Shown in pieces: positions 22,067 through 31,845 of a stretch of 64,000 bases of DNA; the first letter of the stretch is position 1, and each line of letters starts with the position of its first letter. The DNA comes from Oscillospiraceae bacterium (GTDB lineage: Bacteria; Bacillota; Clostridia; Oscillospirales; Oscillospiraceae), in assembly GCA_015067545.1 (NCBI GenBank), contig SVMG01000001.1, positions 338,687 to 402,686 of the forward strand. Direction: 5' to 3'. Position numbers and translations under genes: made by a program. The notes under the pieces were generated by a model. That model searched no databases and was not told the DNA's origin. It saw only the letters and a list, made by a program, of their open reading frames with translations.

Positions 22067-25000
22067 TTAGGTTGTTCCGTTCCAGGTACTGTCAGAAGTT
22101 ACACAGAACTGGTCGATGATGCTATGCTGCTGTCTGGCTCTTAGGTTCACAGAATATACTTCATTTACATCCGTCCAGTTACAGGTAGCAATCTTAACCC
22201 ACTTGTACTGCGTGGTCTCGCCCCATTGTGCATATTTCCAGGTCTGTGCACTATTGTTCTTGTCACCCTTGATCAGTGTCAAGACAGACGGAGTTGCAGA
22301 CTCTTTTTTCACCTTAGCCCAGATGTAATAGGTGCCGCCAGTGCTCACCTTTACATCGAAGCTGACATGGGCAGGATAGTCTGCCACCGTACCGCCAATC
22401 ACTGCAGTATTCGTTCCGCCCATATATACGGCCTTGCCGTCGTCATACAGTTTCGTGGGAACGAAGTTCGCATAAGTTGAATCCTTTTCGGTAAACAGCT
22501 TCACGCTCTCAGCCTCAATATAGGCAGGAGTGCTGCCTACAGCATAGAAACCAACCTTGCCACATTCGCACACGCCGGTGGTACCGAAGTTGTGCTCAGC
22601 CTTGTCTTTCAGCGCTGTGCAACCGGCAAAGGTGCACTTGCGACCGTGATGGGTTTCATCACTACCCCACTCAGCGCCGTATGTATGCACATGAGGTGTG
22701 GTTATTTGAGAATCAGAGGTTACCATGAACTGATCAATCAGGATGGCTCCGGCCTGTCTGCTTCTGAGGCGGACTCCATAGGTCTTGCCAGCCTCCCAGT
22801 TACAGGTTGCAATCATGACCCACTTAAAACCATCCGTCGTATTGAAGGTATCATAAGACCAACCACCTGCTGTAACATTCAAATTGCCGGTTCTCTTGGT
22901 AATACCATCAATATAGGACCAGATGTTTGCGCCGCTCTGGCTCACCTTTGCCCAAACGTAATAGGTTCCGGTCTCGCTTGCCTTTACTTCAAAGCTGACA
23001 TGGGCAGGATATGCGGACAGATCATTGGAATTGATCGTGGTATAGTTGGCATTACCTGCTTGCGGCAGCTTGATATAATTGCCGCCGGATACATTGCTGT
23101 CAGCTACCAGTACGACGGGAATCTGGTTGGCATAGGTAGAGTCGTTTGTTGTAAAGATGTCTACATCCTCTGCCTCAATAAAGAGTTGATCGCTGCTGCC
23201 CACATACACCAGAGGTGCGCCGCAGGTGGTACACAGCTTATTCGCGCCAAAGGTGTGCTCTGCCTTATCGGACACCTTATTCGTGCATCCGCAAGTGGAC
23301 GCGTGCCAGTGGTAGGTGTCGTCATGGCTCCATTCGGAGCTGTAGGTGTGGATGTGCACAACTCTTGTGTAGCCACAGGTATTACAGGTAGCGTCCGTAT
23401 CATTGTCATATACGTGCTCACCCTTATCGGCGATCAGCTCGGTGTGTCCGCAGGTGGATGCGTGCCAGTGGTAATCTGCATCCGTGCTCCAGTCGGTGCT
23501 GTAAGCATGCTCATGAGGCTTGATGCCCGCGAAGCTGCTGTCAGCTGTTACATAGAGCTGGTCGATCTTGGTTGAGCCGTTTCTGCCGATCAGCCGGACA
23601 TAAATGGTTTCATTTGCTCCACCGGTTTCATATGCACCGACCAGATACCAACCTGCATACTGAGGTGTGTACTTCTTATCCAGTTCATAGTAGGAATAGG
23701 TATGATCCTTCGCAGAACCGGAGATAGATGTAAACAGGGTTCCTGCGCTGTCGAACTTCGCCCACACATAGTACTTGCCAGGTGTGGCAGCATTGATTTG
23801 GAAGCTTAAGTGTGCGGGTGCGCCCTGTGCACTCAGGAAGGCCGTAGATGTGCCAACAAAGCCATTGAAGTTGACGTGCTTTTCATTGCTTGCGGTAGCA
23901 CTTTCTTCCACATTTACCCGGGTGTAATCCAATGTGGTATCCTCTGCCTCGATCACAGTATCCGGTGCAAAGGATGCCATGGGGTCATCCTGGTTCGGTG
24001 CGTAGGTGTTATCCATGGTCACTACGAACTGGTCAAATACGATCCGTCTGCCGTTTCTTGCTCTGAATCGGACGGAGTAGGTCTTTCCGGCTGTCCATTC
24101 ACAGACACCGATCCGGACCCAAATGAAGTCCTCTTCGTTTGCGCTGCAGTAATCATCGGTACCCCAGAGGTCGTACTCCCAACCGGTGCCGGTGGCAGAT
24201 GTACGCTGACCCTTGTAGGTATTGCCGTCAATGTAGGACCAGATATTGGTATCCTTGTCTACGCATACACGTGCCCAGACGTAGTGCAGGCCTGTCTTGA
24301 GTGCCTTCACATCGAAGCTGATATGGGCAGGATATGCGGTCAGGTTAGAGGCATTCTCGCCCATCGAGACACCGTAAGCAAGATTTTCGGTCCAGGACCA
24401 CTGGGCAACCTTGCCACCGGATGCAAACGCATTGTCCGCGATCATAACGGGTGCCTTGCTGTGCCCGAAGGTCGTATCCTTCTCCAGGAAGAGGTTGACA
24501 TCCTCTGCCTCAATGAAGGTCATTTCGTTGTCGCTGACGAACTCCTGCTCTGCGCCGCAGACCGTACAGCGCTTATCTGCGCCATAGCTATGGTATGCCT
24601 TCTCAGAGACCTTATTGGTACAGCCGCAGGTAGCTGCGTGCCAGTGATAACGCTCATTGCTGGTCCATTCTGTGCTATAGGTGTGCGGATGGACTGCACG
24701 GACATGGCCACAGGTGTTACAGGTGGTGTCCATATCATCGTCATAGATGTGCTCTGCCTTATTGGAGATCAGGTCGTCATGGGGACAGGTTGCAGCGTGC
24801 CAATGGTAATCCGCATCCTTGCTCCAATCGGTGCTGAAGCTGTGCTGGCAGCGAGGTACGCCAACAAAGTTGCTGTCCGTAGTTACGTAGAACTGCTCGA
24901 TGATGTTGGTGCCGTTTCTGCCGTTCAGACGAACATATACGCTTTCGCCTGCTTCTGTCACATCGTATGTTCCGATGAGATACCAGCCTTCGACAGTTGC

Positions 25001-28000
25001 TTCCATCTTCTGATCCGGCTTGTAGTACTTGTAGGTAAAGTCGTTGCCATAGCCGGAGACGGATGCATACAGAGTGCTGAACTTATTAAACTTGCCCCAT
25101 ACATAGTAGGTGCCAGCCTTGTCAGCCGTCAAACGGAAGCCGATCGCAGGAGATGCACCGCCAGTGTACAGATACAGGTTGTCGTAGAAGTGCTGTCTTT
25201 CCAGCTTGACCTGCAGTACGCCCTTTTCGGTCTCGCTCAAAACGATATCCGAACGCAGAGGATCTGTGGTCACTTCTATTGCTTCCACAGTCCGGTCGGG
25301 CTTGATGGTTACCAGCTCATCCTCCATGGCGGGTGCAAAGCCAGGATCAGTAGTAACTACGAACTTATCGTAGGAAATACCACCGTCACGGCCACGCAGG
25401 CGCACGGTATAGGTCTGACCCTGCTGCCATTCACACACAGCCAGCCGGTACCACACATAGCCGCCTTCGACCTTGGTGCTGTTGTAGTCTTCCGCATCAC
25501 CCATCATATCGTACAACCAGCCGGTTTTCGCTGTGGTCATACTGTTAACAAAGACATTGCCATCTGTATAGGAACTGATGGTGGGTGTTGCACTGGAGCA
25601 CTTGTAGCGCACCCATACAAAGTGCGTTCCGGATTTCTCTGCCTTCACACTGAAACTCAGGTGAGCAGGGTTCGCGGTTAGATCTGTGCTCTCGGTGATC
25701 GTACCTGTGGCAAACCGACCGCTCCAATCCAGCTTGGCTACCTTGCCGCCGGAAGCATTATCATCCTCAGTAACTGTAACGACATCCTTGGTCAGATTGG
25801 TGGTCTTGCCGTTACCATCGGTAGCATACATAGAAGAGTCGGGACCCTGATGCAGAGTTGTGTCCTCTGCCTCGATCTCCATATAGAACGGAGGATTGGG
25901 ATTAAACAGGGCAATATCAGCCAGATTGATCCAGCCCTCCAAATCCTCAAAGATGATACGGCCGTAAACGACACCGTAAATATCCTTGGTCTGGACGATC
26001 TCAACTGCTGCGCCGAAGGGCAATGTACCCATAACTGCGGCGGTCAGGGAGGAACGGTTGTAAACCTTCGTTCCGTTTTGTGCACTGACCGTTCCGGACT
26101 CCACAGAGAATTCATCGGGATCAGCTGTTAGGGCAACGTCCGTCATATTGATCCAGCCCTGATAGCCGTTGAAATCAACAAGGGCATAGGTGACGCCATT
26201 GACCATTTGCGTCTTGACGATCTTGATGGCTGTACCCGCACTCATCTGTCCCAACACGGCTGCGTCGGTCCAGGGAGCGTTCTTGACTGTGGTGTTGGCG
26301 ACCACTCTACCAGTGTCACGGATCCGTGCTTCAGCATCACTGTAGATGGCGATATGCGCCAGGCGGACCCAAGCATAACCGTCGTTCCAGGCGATCTTTG
26401 CCCAGGAAACATTGTCAATGACCTGCGTGCGGACCACATCCACCTTTGCGCCCTTTGCCAGGGTGCTCAGCTGGTCACCGCCAACAGTTGCGTAGACGGT
26501 TGTGCCATTGGAATTGATGACCTCAGCTGCCTGAGTGGGAACGCCGACAAATACGACCTCCTGCCAGTTGAACCAGTTGTTGTCCGGCACATTGCCGTAG
26601 CCGACCAGCTTTACATAGCGGGCCTGCAGATCCTCAGGCATCGTATAAGATTGCCAGACATATTCTTCCTTTGTCTTCTCAGACTTGAATCTCTTGCCAC
26701 CGCTGAGCTCAGTAAAGTTGACACCGTCCTCGGAAACAAGAATCTCAAAGGTGTAGATACGGGTCTTACACTGGCCAAACATAAAGTGGATGGCTTCCAA
26801 AGTGTACACTCTGCCGAAGTCATATACACCGCCGGCTTCGCCGAGATAACCGGCAAGTGCCGTGTAAGATGCAGAGGAATTATCCAGCGTGTTGACCAGA
26901 CCGCTGCTGTCGGATGTATCGACACTGCCTGTACCCTTTTCATCTGTCAGATACACGTTCTCGACCTGGATTGCATTGTCGAAGTCGCGCTTTTCCTCGG
27001 GGATGTAGGCAGGGGCCTTGGCTGTGACATAGGCGCATTTTGAGCGGGCATTCCATTCTGCCTCGCCATAATCCTTGGTGATCAGCAGTCCCAGATCCTC
27101 AACGGGCAGGAGAATCTCATCGCCAACGACCTGCAAGGCGGAAACATCCACCTTCTTATCGTTCACAGTTGCGGTTTTATTCGCCGTGTCGATCACAATA
27201 TGCTGCAAGCCCATGTACTCGATGGAAACGACTGCGCCCTCGCGGGTGATGACGCTGTCGAAAATCTCAAAGGTCTCGAGCACGGGAACCAGAACGGTAT
27301 CGCCACTCTTTACGGGCTTGACTTCCGTGATCACATAGTTGCCGTTGACATTGTACAGCAGGATGTCATTCACGGGCTCACGGTGGTCCACCGTGTCAAA
27401 GGTCTTGTTGCTGTTGTCGTTCTTGCGGGTAATGGTAACCTTACCGGCAGGTGCATCGAAGTACAGCATACCGCCGTCCTCAGAGGCAACGCAGTCCACG
27501 GTCTTGCCGCCTGCAGACACGGTCCATGTGCCTGCCTTCATGCCAGCTACATTGACCTTAAAGGTGGAATGACCGGCGCTTGCAGGAATGGTAAAGCTAA
27601 CAGTGCTGCTGATACGGTTGTTGCCGTCCATGTTGAACATCGCCACATGGTTGAGCAGCTGTGCGCCCATGACGCCATTGCCCTTGATCAGGGTAGCAGG
27701 CACCACCTCGGTGCTGCCGTCAGCATCGCTGACATACATGACGTTGAGCATATAGTCCGTCTGATTGGTGTTGGTGGTAGTGGTGGTGATCTCCAAACGA
27801 CCCCAACCGGGCTCATACGCCATGTTATCCGCCATGGTACTTTCATTGGGGTGGTTCTTGCCGTTGTACCAGTATTCCTTATCCTCACCGCCGAGGCGCT
27901 TGATCTTATAGATGGGATCTGCAGCATCGGCAGCACCCACATACAGGACCTGATTCACCAGCTTGCCGCTGTAGCCTTCCTCGGTGTTTTCAATGATAAT

Positions 28001-30994
28001 GGTATTGCCGTTAACCACCGGTCTGGTCTGAGAATGGAGCAGGAAGCTCTTGGTAGAGCCGGCCTCTGCTGTCTTGATCTGATCAAAGACAATGAACGCA
28101 CCGGGATACTTCGTATTGCCGTCCAACTCCAGGTTCAGGAACAGCATACTACGGATCGCTTCCTGGGTATTGTCATCGTACGCACCGGCAACATCACCTG
28201 CGATGTAGGTATAGTCCGGAGTATAAATATTGGGACCGAATTCCTGACCTACGATCTTGGAGCGCAGATATTTGCTGCTGGGGTCTGGGTTGAGCAGATC
28301 ATCCACAGAAACTTTTTGGACTTGTACGCCTGTGGGATTTGCCAGGGAGGAAATGGACAGAGTATTATGGGCAACGGACAGACCGTAATAATCAGTATCA
28401 TGATCGCAGCCCATCAAGACATAGTAGCCGGAGTCACCGGTGAGCAGACCCTTGTAGTAGATCTGGAAGCTACCGGTATCCTCATGCTGGTGACCGCCGA
28501 TCTCTCTTTGTGTCATCTGCATGGAAACTACGATGTCATTGGAGGTCTTACCCCATTCCCAACCGGTACGGGCGATCATGCCGCCGTAGGGCGTGGGCAG
28601 ATATCTGGAAAGGGGCAGATTGCCAACCTCTGTATTGCCGGTGGCATTATCCAAAATGCTGGGATCGTTCAGGATCAGTGTCATAACAGGAGAGTAAATG
28701 GTCGTTCCCGCGCCGGGCTGTACTCCGGGATTTTCCCGCAGCAGCTCCTGATACAGAACAGGATCCTTGTAGAAGTTGGCTACATTGAATATGATCGATT
28801 TCATGGAGTCAAACCAGGTATCATCCTTGGTTTGGGTCATCTCATAGTCGTCGCCTTCGGTCATGATCTTACCGTCAGCACGGCGGGTGTAGATCCACTG
28901 ATAGATGACCTGGGATGCCTCATCAATGAACACCCGGATACCGTCGGCCTTGCCGTCACCGTCCAGGTCGTTCTTGCCGCCGGTCATCTGGTAGATCAGC
29001 CACTGACCCCACATATCCGCATCAAAGCGGTAGGTGCCGTAGGCACTGCCCTGGTGGTAAGCCATGGACTTATACCAAACATTACGGGTATCGATGTACA
29101 GATCAAAGTACATACCGGCAATGTAATCGTAGATGGAAGGATAATCATCTGCAATTGCAATCGCAAAGGCCAGCCAGCACTGCTGGACCTGATACTCCGA
29201 GTCGTGGCCGTTATTGGCCAGGGCCTGGGTTGTTGTGGGTGGGAAGCCTGCTTCGATCATGGATGCCTGGATCTGTGCACCGGCAACAAGCAGGTCCTTC
29301 TCGTGATCGTCCAGCAGATCGTAGCACCAGTCATAGACCTCTGCAACGGTGAACAGGGTCGAACCGATATAACGGTAGTCCATTCCTTGGCCGGAGAAGG
29401 TAACGGTCTGCAGGAAGTTGATCATGGCTTCAACCGCTTCGTCACCGTGGGTCAAAGCGGTCCGCTTCTTCCACTCATTGTCGCTGTTCTTGTAAATGGC
29501 ATAATCAAAGGCTTTTGCCTCAATGATCTGCAAGTAGCTTTCGCTGTAGTTGCTGGCCGCCTTCACATCCGGCAGCACACCGTCGAAGTCCGAACCGCGC
29601 TTTTTGTCGAAGGCTACCCGCGCAGCTTCGTTGTCCTCGTGTTCCATTCTCTCCAGAATGCTGGGGATATCCGCCTCGGTGAACATCACACGGGGATGCT
29701 GATTTGCTGTGGGGTAGATAAGAGGATCCGGGAATTCCTCTGTATCAAATTCCGTCACCTTATCCCAGACCAGCTGGCCGGGCAGTGTGCCCACGCCTGT
29801 GGGAAGATAGGCAACGTTATCGGTGATGATGAATTTGTCGATCTGACCGCCCATATGTCTGGAACGGATGCGGATGTCGAGTATGTCACCCGCCTCACAG
29901 TCAACTGTTGCAATGCGCGTCCACTTGAAGTCGCCCTCCTCAGGCACGACTTCCACCATACGGGTGTACTTGTACTCCTCGCCATTGGAGGAAACAATAC
30001 AGCTGATCGCGTTACTCGAAGCATACATTCTTGCCCAAACAACATAGGTGCCGGTAGTATCCGTATGGATGCGGAAGCTCATCTGAGCAGCAAGCGTCTC
30101 GCTGTAGTCGGCATAGTCGGGCTGGCCGTCGCCGTCGTTATCCTCCGCGGCCTTGGCCATATGTGCTACCTTACCGCCGGAAGCATTGGCGTGATCCTTA
30201 ACCACAATGCGCTCCTGGCCGGGCAGGATCTGATCCTCCGCCTCGAACATGGCGCGGCTGTGATCGGCCTCGTACACACGTACGCCATCCTCGGCTACCG
30301 TATACTTTGCCACGTAATCTTCATAGGTAAGGGTCGCTTTGAGCGTGACTTCCTTACCGGCAACAGTGATATTCTTGATGGCAACGACGGTTTTGTTCTC
30401 ATCCGCCGCATTGACCTCCAGGGGCGCCATCATAGGGATCAGGATGCCGGCGCACAGAATGATAGCGATCATCGCCGTCACCTTTCTGCGCTTGATGAAC
30501 ACAAACACCACACCTGCGATGACCGCTGCACCCAGCAGTGACCACAGAATGATGTTCACGACGTTGACGCCGTCACTGGGCTCTTCCTCAGTGCCGGTGG
30601 CATCGTCTGAGCTGCCGGGCGTCTGATCATTGCCCGTGTTGCCGTTCTGTGTGTCCTCGACGACTGTGACAGCCTTGCGGAACCAAGTCATTCGGAATTC
30701 CTCATGAACACCCACGGAGAACGCACCGGAAACCGGCTCGCCCGTGGTAAACTTGACTCCATCCGGGAGTTCCACAGAATATGTAAAGGTCTTCTCTGTG
30801 TTGTAATTGTTGGTTACAGCCAGAGTCAGCCGCATTTCGTCGTATTCGCCAAAGGAGTCACTGGAGGTGATCCATTCGGCTGCAACGCCCTCTTCTGTGG
30901 TTGTCGCCGCGTAGGTCAGGATCACTGTGGAGAAAATCACAGCAATCATGAGCAACGCAGAAACAATACGGTTTAACGTGGATTTGTTTTTCAT
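22067..30994 (-). CDS. Giant heparinase II/III-like surface protein with many carbohydrate-binding-like modules (2975 aa)
   Basis: Domains by rough residue: signal peptide 1-30; small beta domain 35-112; acidic linker; membrane helix 146-168 (IILWSLLGAAVIAGVVFVF); KRRK loop; second signal-like segment 172-196 ending VNA-ADE; CBM-like module 245-405 (FEAED); heparinase II/III-type lyase about 430-1190, with GGHQHEDTGSFQIYYKG near 838 and GDSGYY; copper-amine-oxidase-N-like domain about 1210-1330; F5/8 type C (discoidin) domain about 1350-1485; three bacterial SH3-like repeats about 1490-1700; then six CBM-like modules interleaved with Cys/His repeats (HWHAATC, CNTCGH) to the end. It probably binds and cleaves an acidic polysaccharide at the cell surface. 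The substrate is unknown. AAGGAG precedes the ATG by 9 nt. It is paralogous to 53350-61680. No LPXTG motif or S-layer domain was seen. Confidence 0.9.
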   Translation of the reverse strand: MKNKSTLNRIVSALLMIAVIFSTVILTYAATTTEEGVAAEWITSSDSFGEYDEMRLTLAVTNNYNTEKTFTYSVELPDGVKFTTGEPVSGAFSVGVHEEFRMTWFRKAVTVVEDTQNGNTGNDQTPGSSDDATGTEEEPSDGVNVVNIILWSLLGAAVIAGVVFVFIKRRKVTAMIAIILCAGILIPMMAPLEVNAADENKTVVAIKNITVAGKEVTLKATLTYEDYVAKYTVAEDGVRVYEADHSRAMFEAEDQILPGQERIVVKDHANASGGKVAHMAKAAEDNDGDGQPDYADYSETLAAQMSFRIHTDTTGTYVVWARMYASSNAISCIVSSNGEEYKYTRMVEVVPEEGDFKWTRIATVDCEAGDILDIRIRSRHMGGQIDKFIITDNVAYLPTGVGTLPGQLVWDKVTEFDTEEFPDPLIYPTANQHPRVMFTEADIPSILERMEHEDNEAARVAFDKKRGSDFDGVLPDVKAASNYSESYLQIIEAKAFDYAIYKNSDNEWKKRTALTHGDEAVEAMINFLQTVTFSGQGMDYRYIGSTLFTVAEVYDWCYDLLDDHEKDLLVAGAQIQASMIEAGFPPTTTQALANNGHDSEYQVQQCWLAFAIAIADDYPSIYDYIAGMYFDLYIDTRNVWYKSMAYHQGSAYGTYRFDADMWGQWLIYQMTGGKNDLDGDGKADGIRVFIDEASQVIYQWIYTRRADGKIMTEGDDYEMTQTKDDTWFDSMKSIIFNVANFYKDPVLYQELLRENPGVQPGAGTTIYSPVMTLILNDPSILDNATGNTEVGNLPLSRYLPTPYGGMIARTGWEWGKTSNDIVVSMQMTQREIGGHQHEDTGSFQIYYKGLLTGDSGYYVLMGCDHDTDYYGLSVAHNTLSISSLANPTGVQVQKVSVDDLLNPDPSSKYLRSKIVGQEFGPNIYTPDYTYIAGDVAGAYDDNTQEAIRSMLFLNLELDGNTKYPGAFIVFDQIKTAEAGSTKSFLLHSQTRPVVNGNTIIIENTEEGYSGKLVNQVLYVGAADAADPIYKIKRLGGEDKEYWYNGKNHPNESTMADNMAYEPGWGRLEITTTTTNTNQTDYMLNVMYVSDADGSTEVVPATLIKGNGVMGAQLLNHVAMFNMDGNNRISSTVSFTIPASAGHSTFKVNVAGMKAGTWTVSAGGKTVDCVASEDGGMLYFDAPAGKVTITRKNDNSNKTFDTVDHREPVNDILLYNVNGNYVITEVKPVKSGDTVLVPVLETFEIFDSVITREGAVVSIEYMGLQHIVIDTANKTATVNDKKVDVSALQVVGDEILLPVEDLGLLITKDYGEAEWNARSKCAYVTAKAPAYIPEEKRDFDNAIQVENVYLTDEKGTGSVDTSDSSGLVNTLDNSSASYTALAGYLGEAGGVYDFGRVYTLEAIHFMFGQCKTRIYTFEILVSEDGVNFTELSGGKRFKSEKTKEEYVWQSYTMPEDLQARYVKLVGYGNVPDNNWFNWQEVVFVGVPTQAAEVINSNGTTVYATVGGDQLSTLAKGAKVDVVRTQVIDNVSWAKIAWNDGYAWVRLAHIAIYSDAEARIRDTGRVVANTTVKNAPWTDAAVLGQMSAGTAIKIVKTQMVNGVTYALVDFNGYQGWINMTDVALTADPDEFSVESGTVSAQNGTKVYNRSSLTAAVMGTLPFGAAVEIVQTKDIYGVVYGRIIFEDLEGWINLADIALFNPNPPFYMEIEAEDTTLHQGPDSSMYATDGNGKTTNLTKDVVTVTEDDNASGGKVAKLDWSGRFATGTITESTDLTANPAHLSFSVKAEKSGTHFVWVRYKCSSATPTISSYTDGNVFVNSMTTAKTGWLYDMMGDAEDYNSTKVEGGYVWYRLAVCEWQQGQTYTVRLRGRDGGISYDKFVVTTDPGFAPAMEDELVTIKPDRTVEAIEVTTDPLRSDIVLSETEKGVLQVKLERQHFYDNLYLYTGGASPAIGFRLTADKAGTYYVWGKFNKFSTLYASVSGYGNDFTYKYYKPDQKMEATVEGWYLIGTYDVTEAGESVYVRLNGRNGTNIIEQFYVTTDSNFVGVPRCQHSFSTDWSKDADYHWHAATCPHDDLISNKAEHIYDDDMDTTCNTCGHVRAVHPHTYSTEWTSNERYHWHAATCGCTNKVSEKAYHSYGADKRCTVCGAEQEFVSDNEMTFIEAEDVNLFLEKDTTFGHSKAPVMIADNAFASGGKVAQWSWTENLAYGVSMGENASNLTAYPAHISFDVKALKTGLHYVWARVCVDKDTNIWSYIDGNTYKGQRTSATGTGWEYDLWGTDDYCSANEEDFIWVRIGVCEWTAGKTYSVRFRARNGRRIVFDQFVVTMDNTYAPNQDDPMASFAPDTVIEAEDTTLDYTRVNVEESATASNEKHVNFNGFVGTSTAFLSAQGAPAHLSFQINAATPGKYYVWAKFDSAGTLFTSISGSAKDHTYSYYELDKKYTPQYAGWYLVGAYETGGANETIYVRLIGRNGSTKIDQLYVTADSSFAGIKPHEHAYSTDWSTDADYHWHASTCGHTELIADKGEHVYDNDTDATCNTCGYTRVVHIHTYSSEWSHDDTYHWHASTCGCTNKVSDKAEHTFGANKLCTTCGAPLVYVGSSDQLFIEAEDVDIFTTNDSTYANQIPVVLVADSNVSGGNYIKLPQAGNANYTTINSNDLSAYPAHVSFEVKASETGTYYVWAKVSQSGANIWSYIDGITKRTGNLNVTAGGWSYDTFNTTDGFKWVMIATCNWEAGKTYGVRLRSRQAGAILIDQFMVTSDSQITTPHVHTYGAEWGSDETHHGRKCTFAGCTALKDKAEHNFGTTGVCECGKVGFYAVGSTPAYIEAESVKLFTEKDSTYANFVPTKLYDDGKAVYMGGTNTAVIGGTVADYPAHVSFDVKVSTGGTYYIWAKVKKESATPSVLTLIKGDKNNSAQTWKYAQWGETTQYKWVKIATCNWTDVNEVYSVNLRARQQHSIIDQFCVTSDSTWNGTT

Positions 30995-31019
30995 AGTTGT
31001 CCACTCCTTCTCTTCTTAG

Positions 31020-31055
31020 GATGCACCCATTGCACTTTTGTACAAAAGGTGCATC
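31020..31055 (-). promoter_or_regulatory. Leader hairpin just upstream of the giant lyase ribosome-binding site
   Basis: GATGCACC (31020-31027) pairs with GGTGCATC (31048-31055) and the loop holds a perfect CTTTTGTACAAAAG palindrome. It ends about 10 nt before the AAGGAG site, so it could affect translation or be a protein-binding site. Confidence 0.5.
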
Positions 31056-31069
31056 TTATAGATGCTTTC

Positions 31070-31127
31070 ATTGTATCACATTCACCAATCAATTACTGTG
31101 CATATCTTGCATTGTTTTCTGCGTAAA
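31070..31127 (-). promoter_or_regulatory. Activator element and promoter of the first giant lyase gene
   Basis: A -10 TACAAT (31070-31075, minus) without a -35 consensus lies 15 nt from a 37-bp element (31091-31127) that recurs, 30/37 identical, upstream of the second giant gene at the same spacing. On the minus strand the element holds two direct half-sites, ACGCAGAAA and GCACAGTAA, 23 bp apart, as expected for an AraC-type dimer. Confidence 0.78.
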
Positions 31128-31203
31128 TTGCTAAAAATGCCAATAATACTAATAGCAATTATGCGCAATCGGCTTATTTTTTTGTATAATCTGCTTTTTG
31201 TGT

Positions 31204-31235
31204 AAAAAAAGCAGGCTGTGCAAGTTGCACAGCCT
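31204..31235 (-). terminator. Terminator after recR
   Basis: Minus strand AGGCTGTGCAA-C-TTGCACAGCCT followed by GCTTTTTTTAC. Confidence 0.92.
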
Positions 31236-31245
31236 TCTTTTGCTA

Positions 31246-31845
31246 TCAAATTTCCTGTCTGCCTTCCAATGCCCGGGACAGCGTAACCTCATCGGCATAT
31301 TCCAGCTGACTCCCTACACTCATGCCGTAGGCAAGGCGCGTCACCTTGACCTCCATCGGCCGTAGGAGACGAGAGATGTACATAGCAGTCGCTTCGCCCT
31401 CCGTATCCGGATTCGTGGCCATAATGACCTCCCGTACCTCTCCGGATGCCACCCGCATCAAAAGCTCCTTGATGCGGATATCATCCTGGGTCACATGGTT
31501 CAGCGGCGAGATCACACCGTGAAGCACATGGTACAGACCGTTGAATTCCCGGCTGCGCTCCATAGCGATCACATCCTTAGGCTCGGCCACCACACAGATG
31601 GTGCTGCGATCACGCATTTCATTGTCACAAAGGGGGCAAATATCCCGATCCGTCAAATTCTGGCACACCGGGCAGGTGTGGACATCCTGCTTGGCTGCGA
31701 GGATCGCATCCGCAAACGCCTTGGCGTCCGCATCATCCAGCTCCAAAACATGAAACGCCAACCGCTGAGCGGTCTTTCCGCCAATGCCAGGAAGCCTTGC
31801 GAACTGATCCGCAAGCTCCTGCAGTGCTGTGGGAAAGTACTGCAT
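31246..31845 (-). CDS. recR: Recombination mediator RecR
   Basis: A 199-residue protein that works with RecF and RecO to load RecA on gapped DNA. The N-terminal helix-hairpin-helix is seen in RLPGIGGKTAQRLAFHVL, the zinc finger in CPVCQNLTDRDICPLC, and the Toprim domain in ICVVAEPKDVIAME and ATNPDTEGEATAMY. Length is standard. Its ATG overlaps the ybaB stop by one base (TGATG), placing it last in a dnaX-ybaB-recR unit, an arrangement widespread in bacteria. Confidence 0.97.
   Translation of the reverse strand: MQYFPTALQELADQFARLPGIGGKTAQRLAFHVLELDDADAKAFADAILAAKQDVHTCPVCQNLTDRDICPLCDNEMRDRSTICVVAEPKDVIAMERSREFNGLYHVLHGVISPLNHVTQDDIRIKELLMRVASGEVREVIMATNPDTEGEATAMYISRLLRPMEVKVTRLAYGMSVGSQLEYADEVTLSRALEGRQEI

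Noticed and set aside
27200-30541. 1113-residue plus-strand ORF opposite the first giant gene
   Set aside because: It is an antisense shadow: no ribosome-binding site, no recognisable domain, histidine/cysteine/glycine-rich shadow composition, and the minus strand carries a continuous protein with clear domains.
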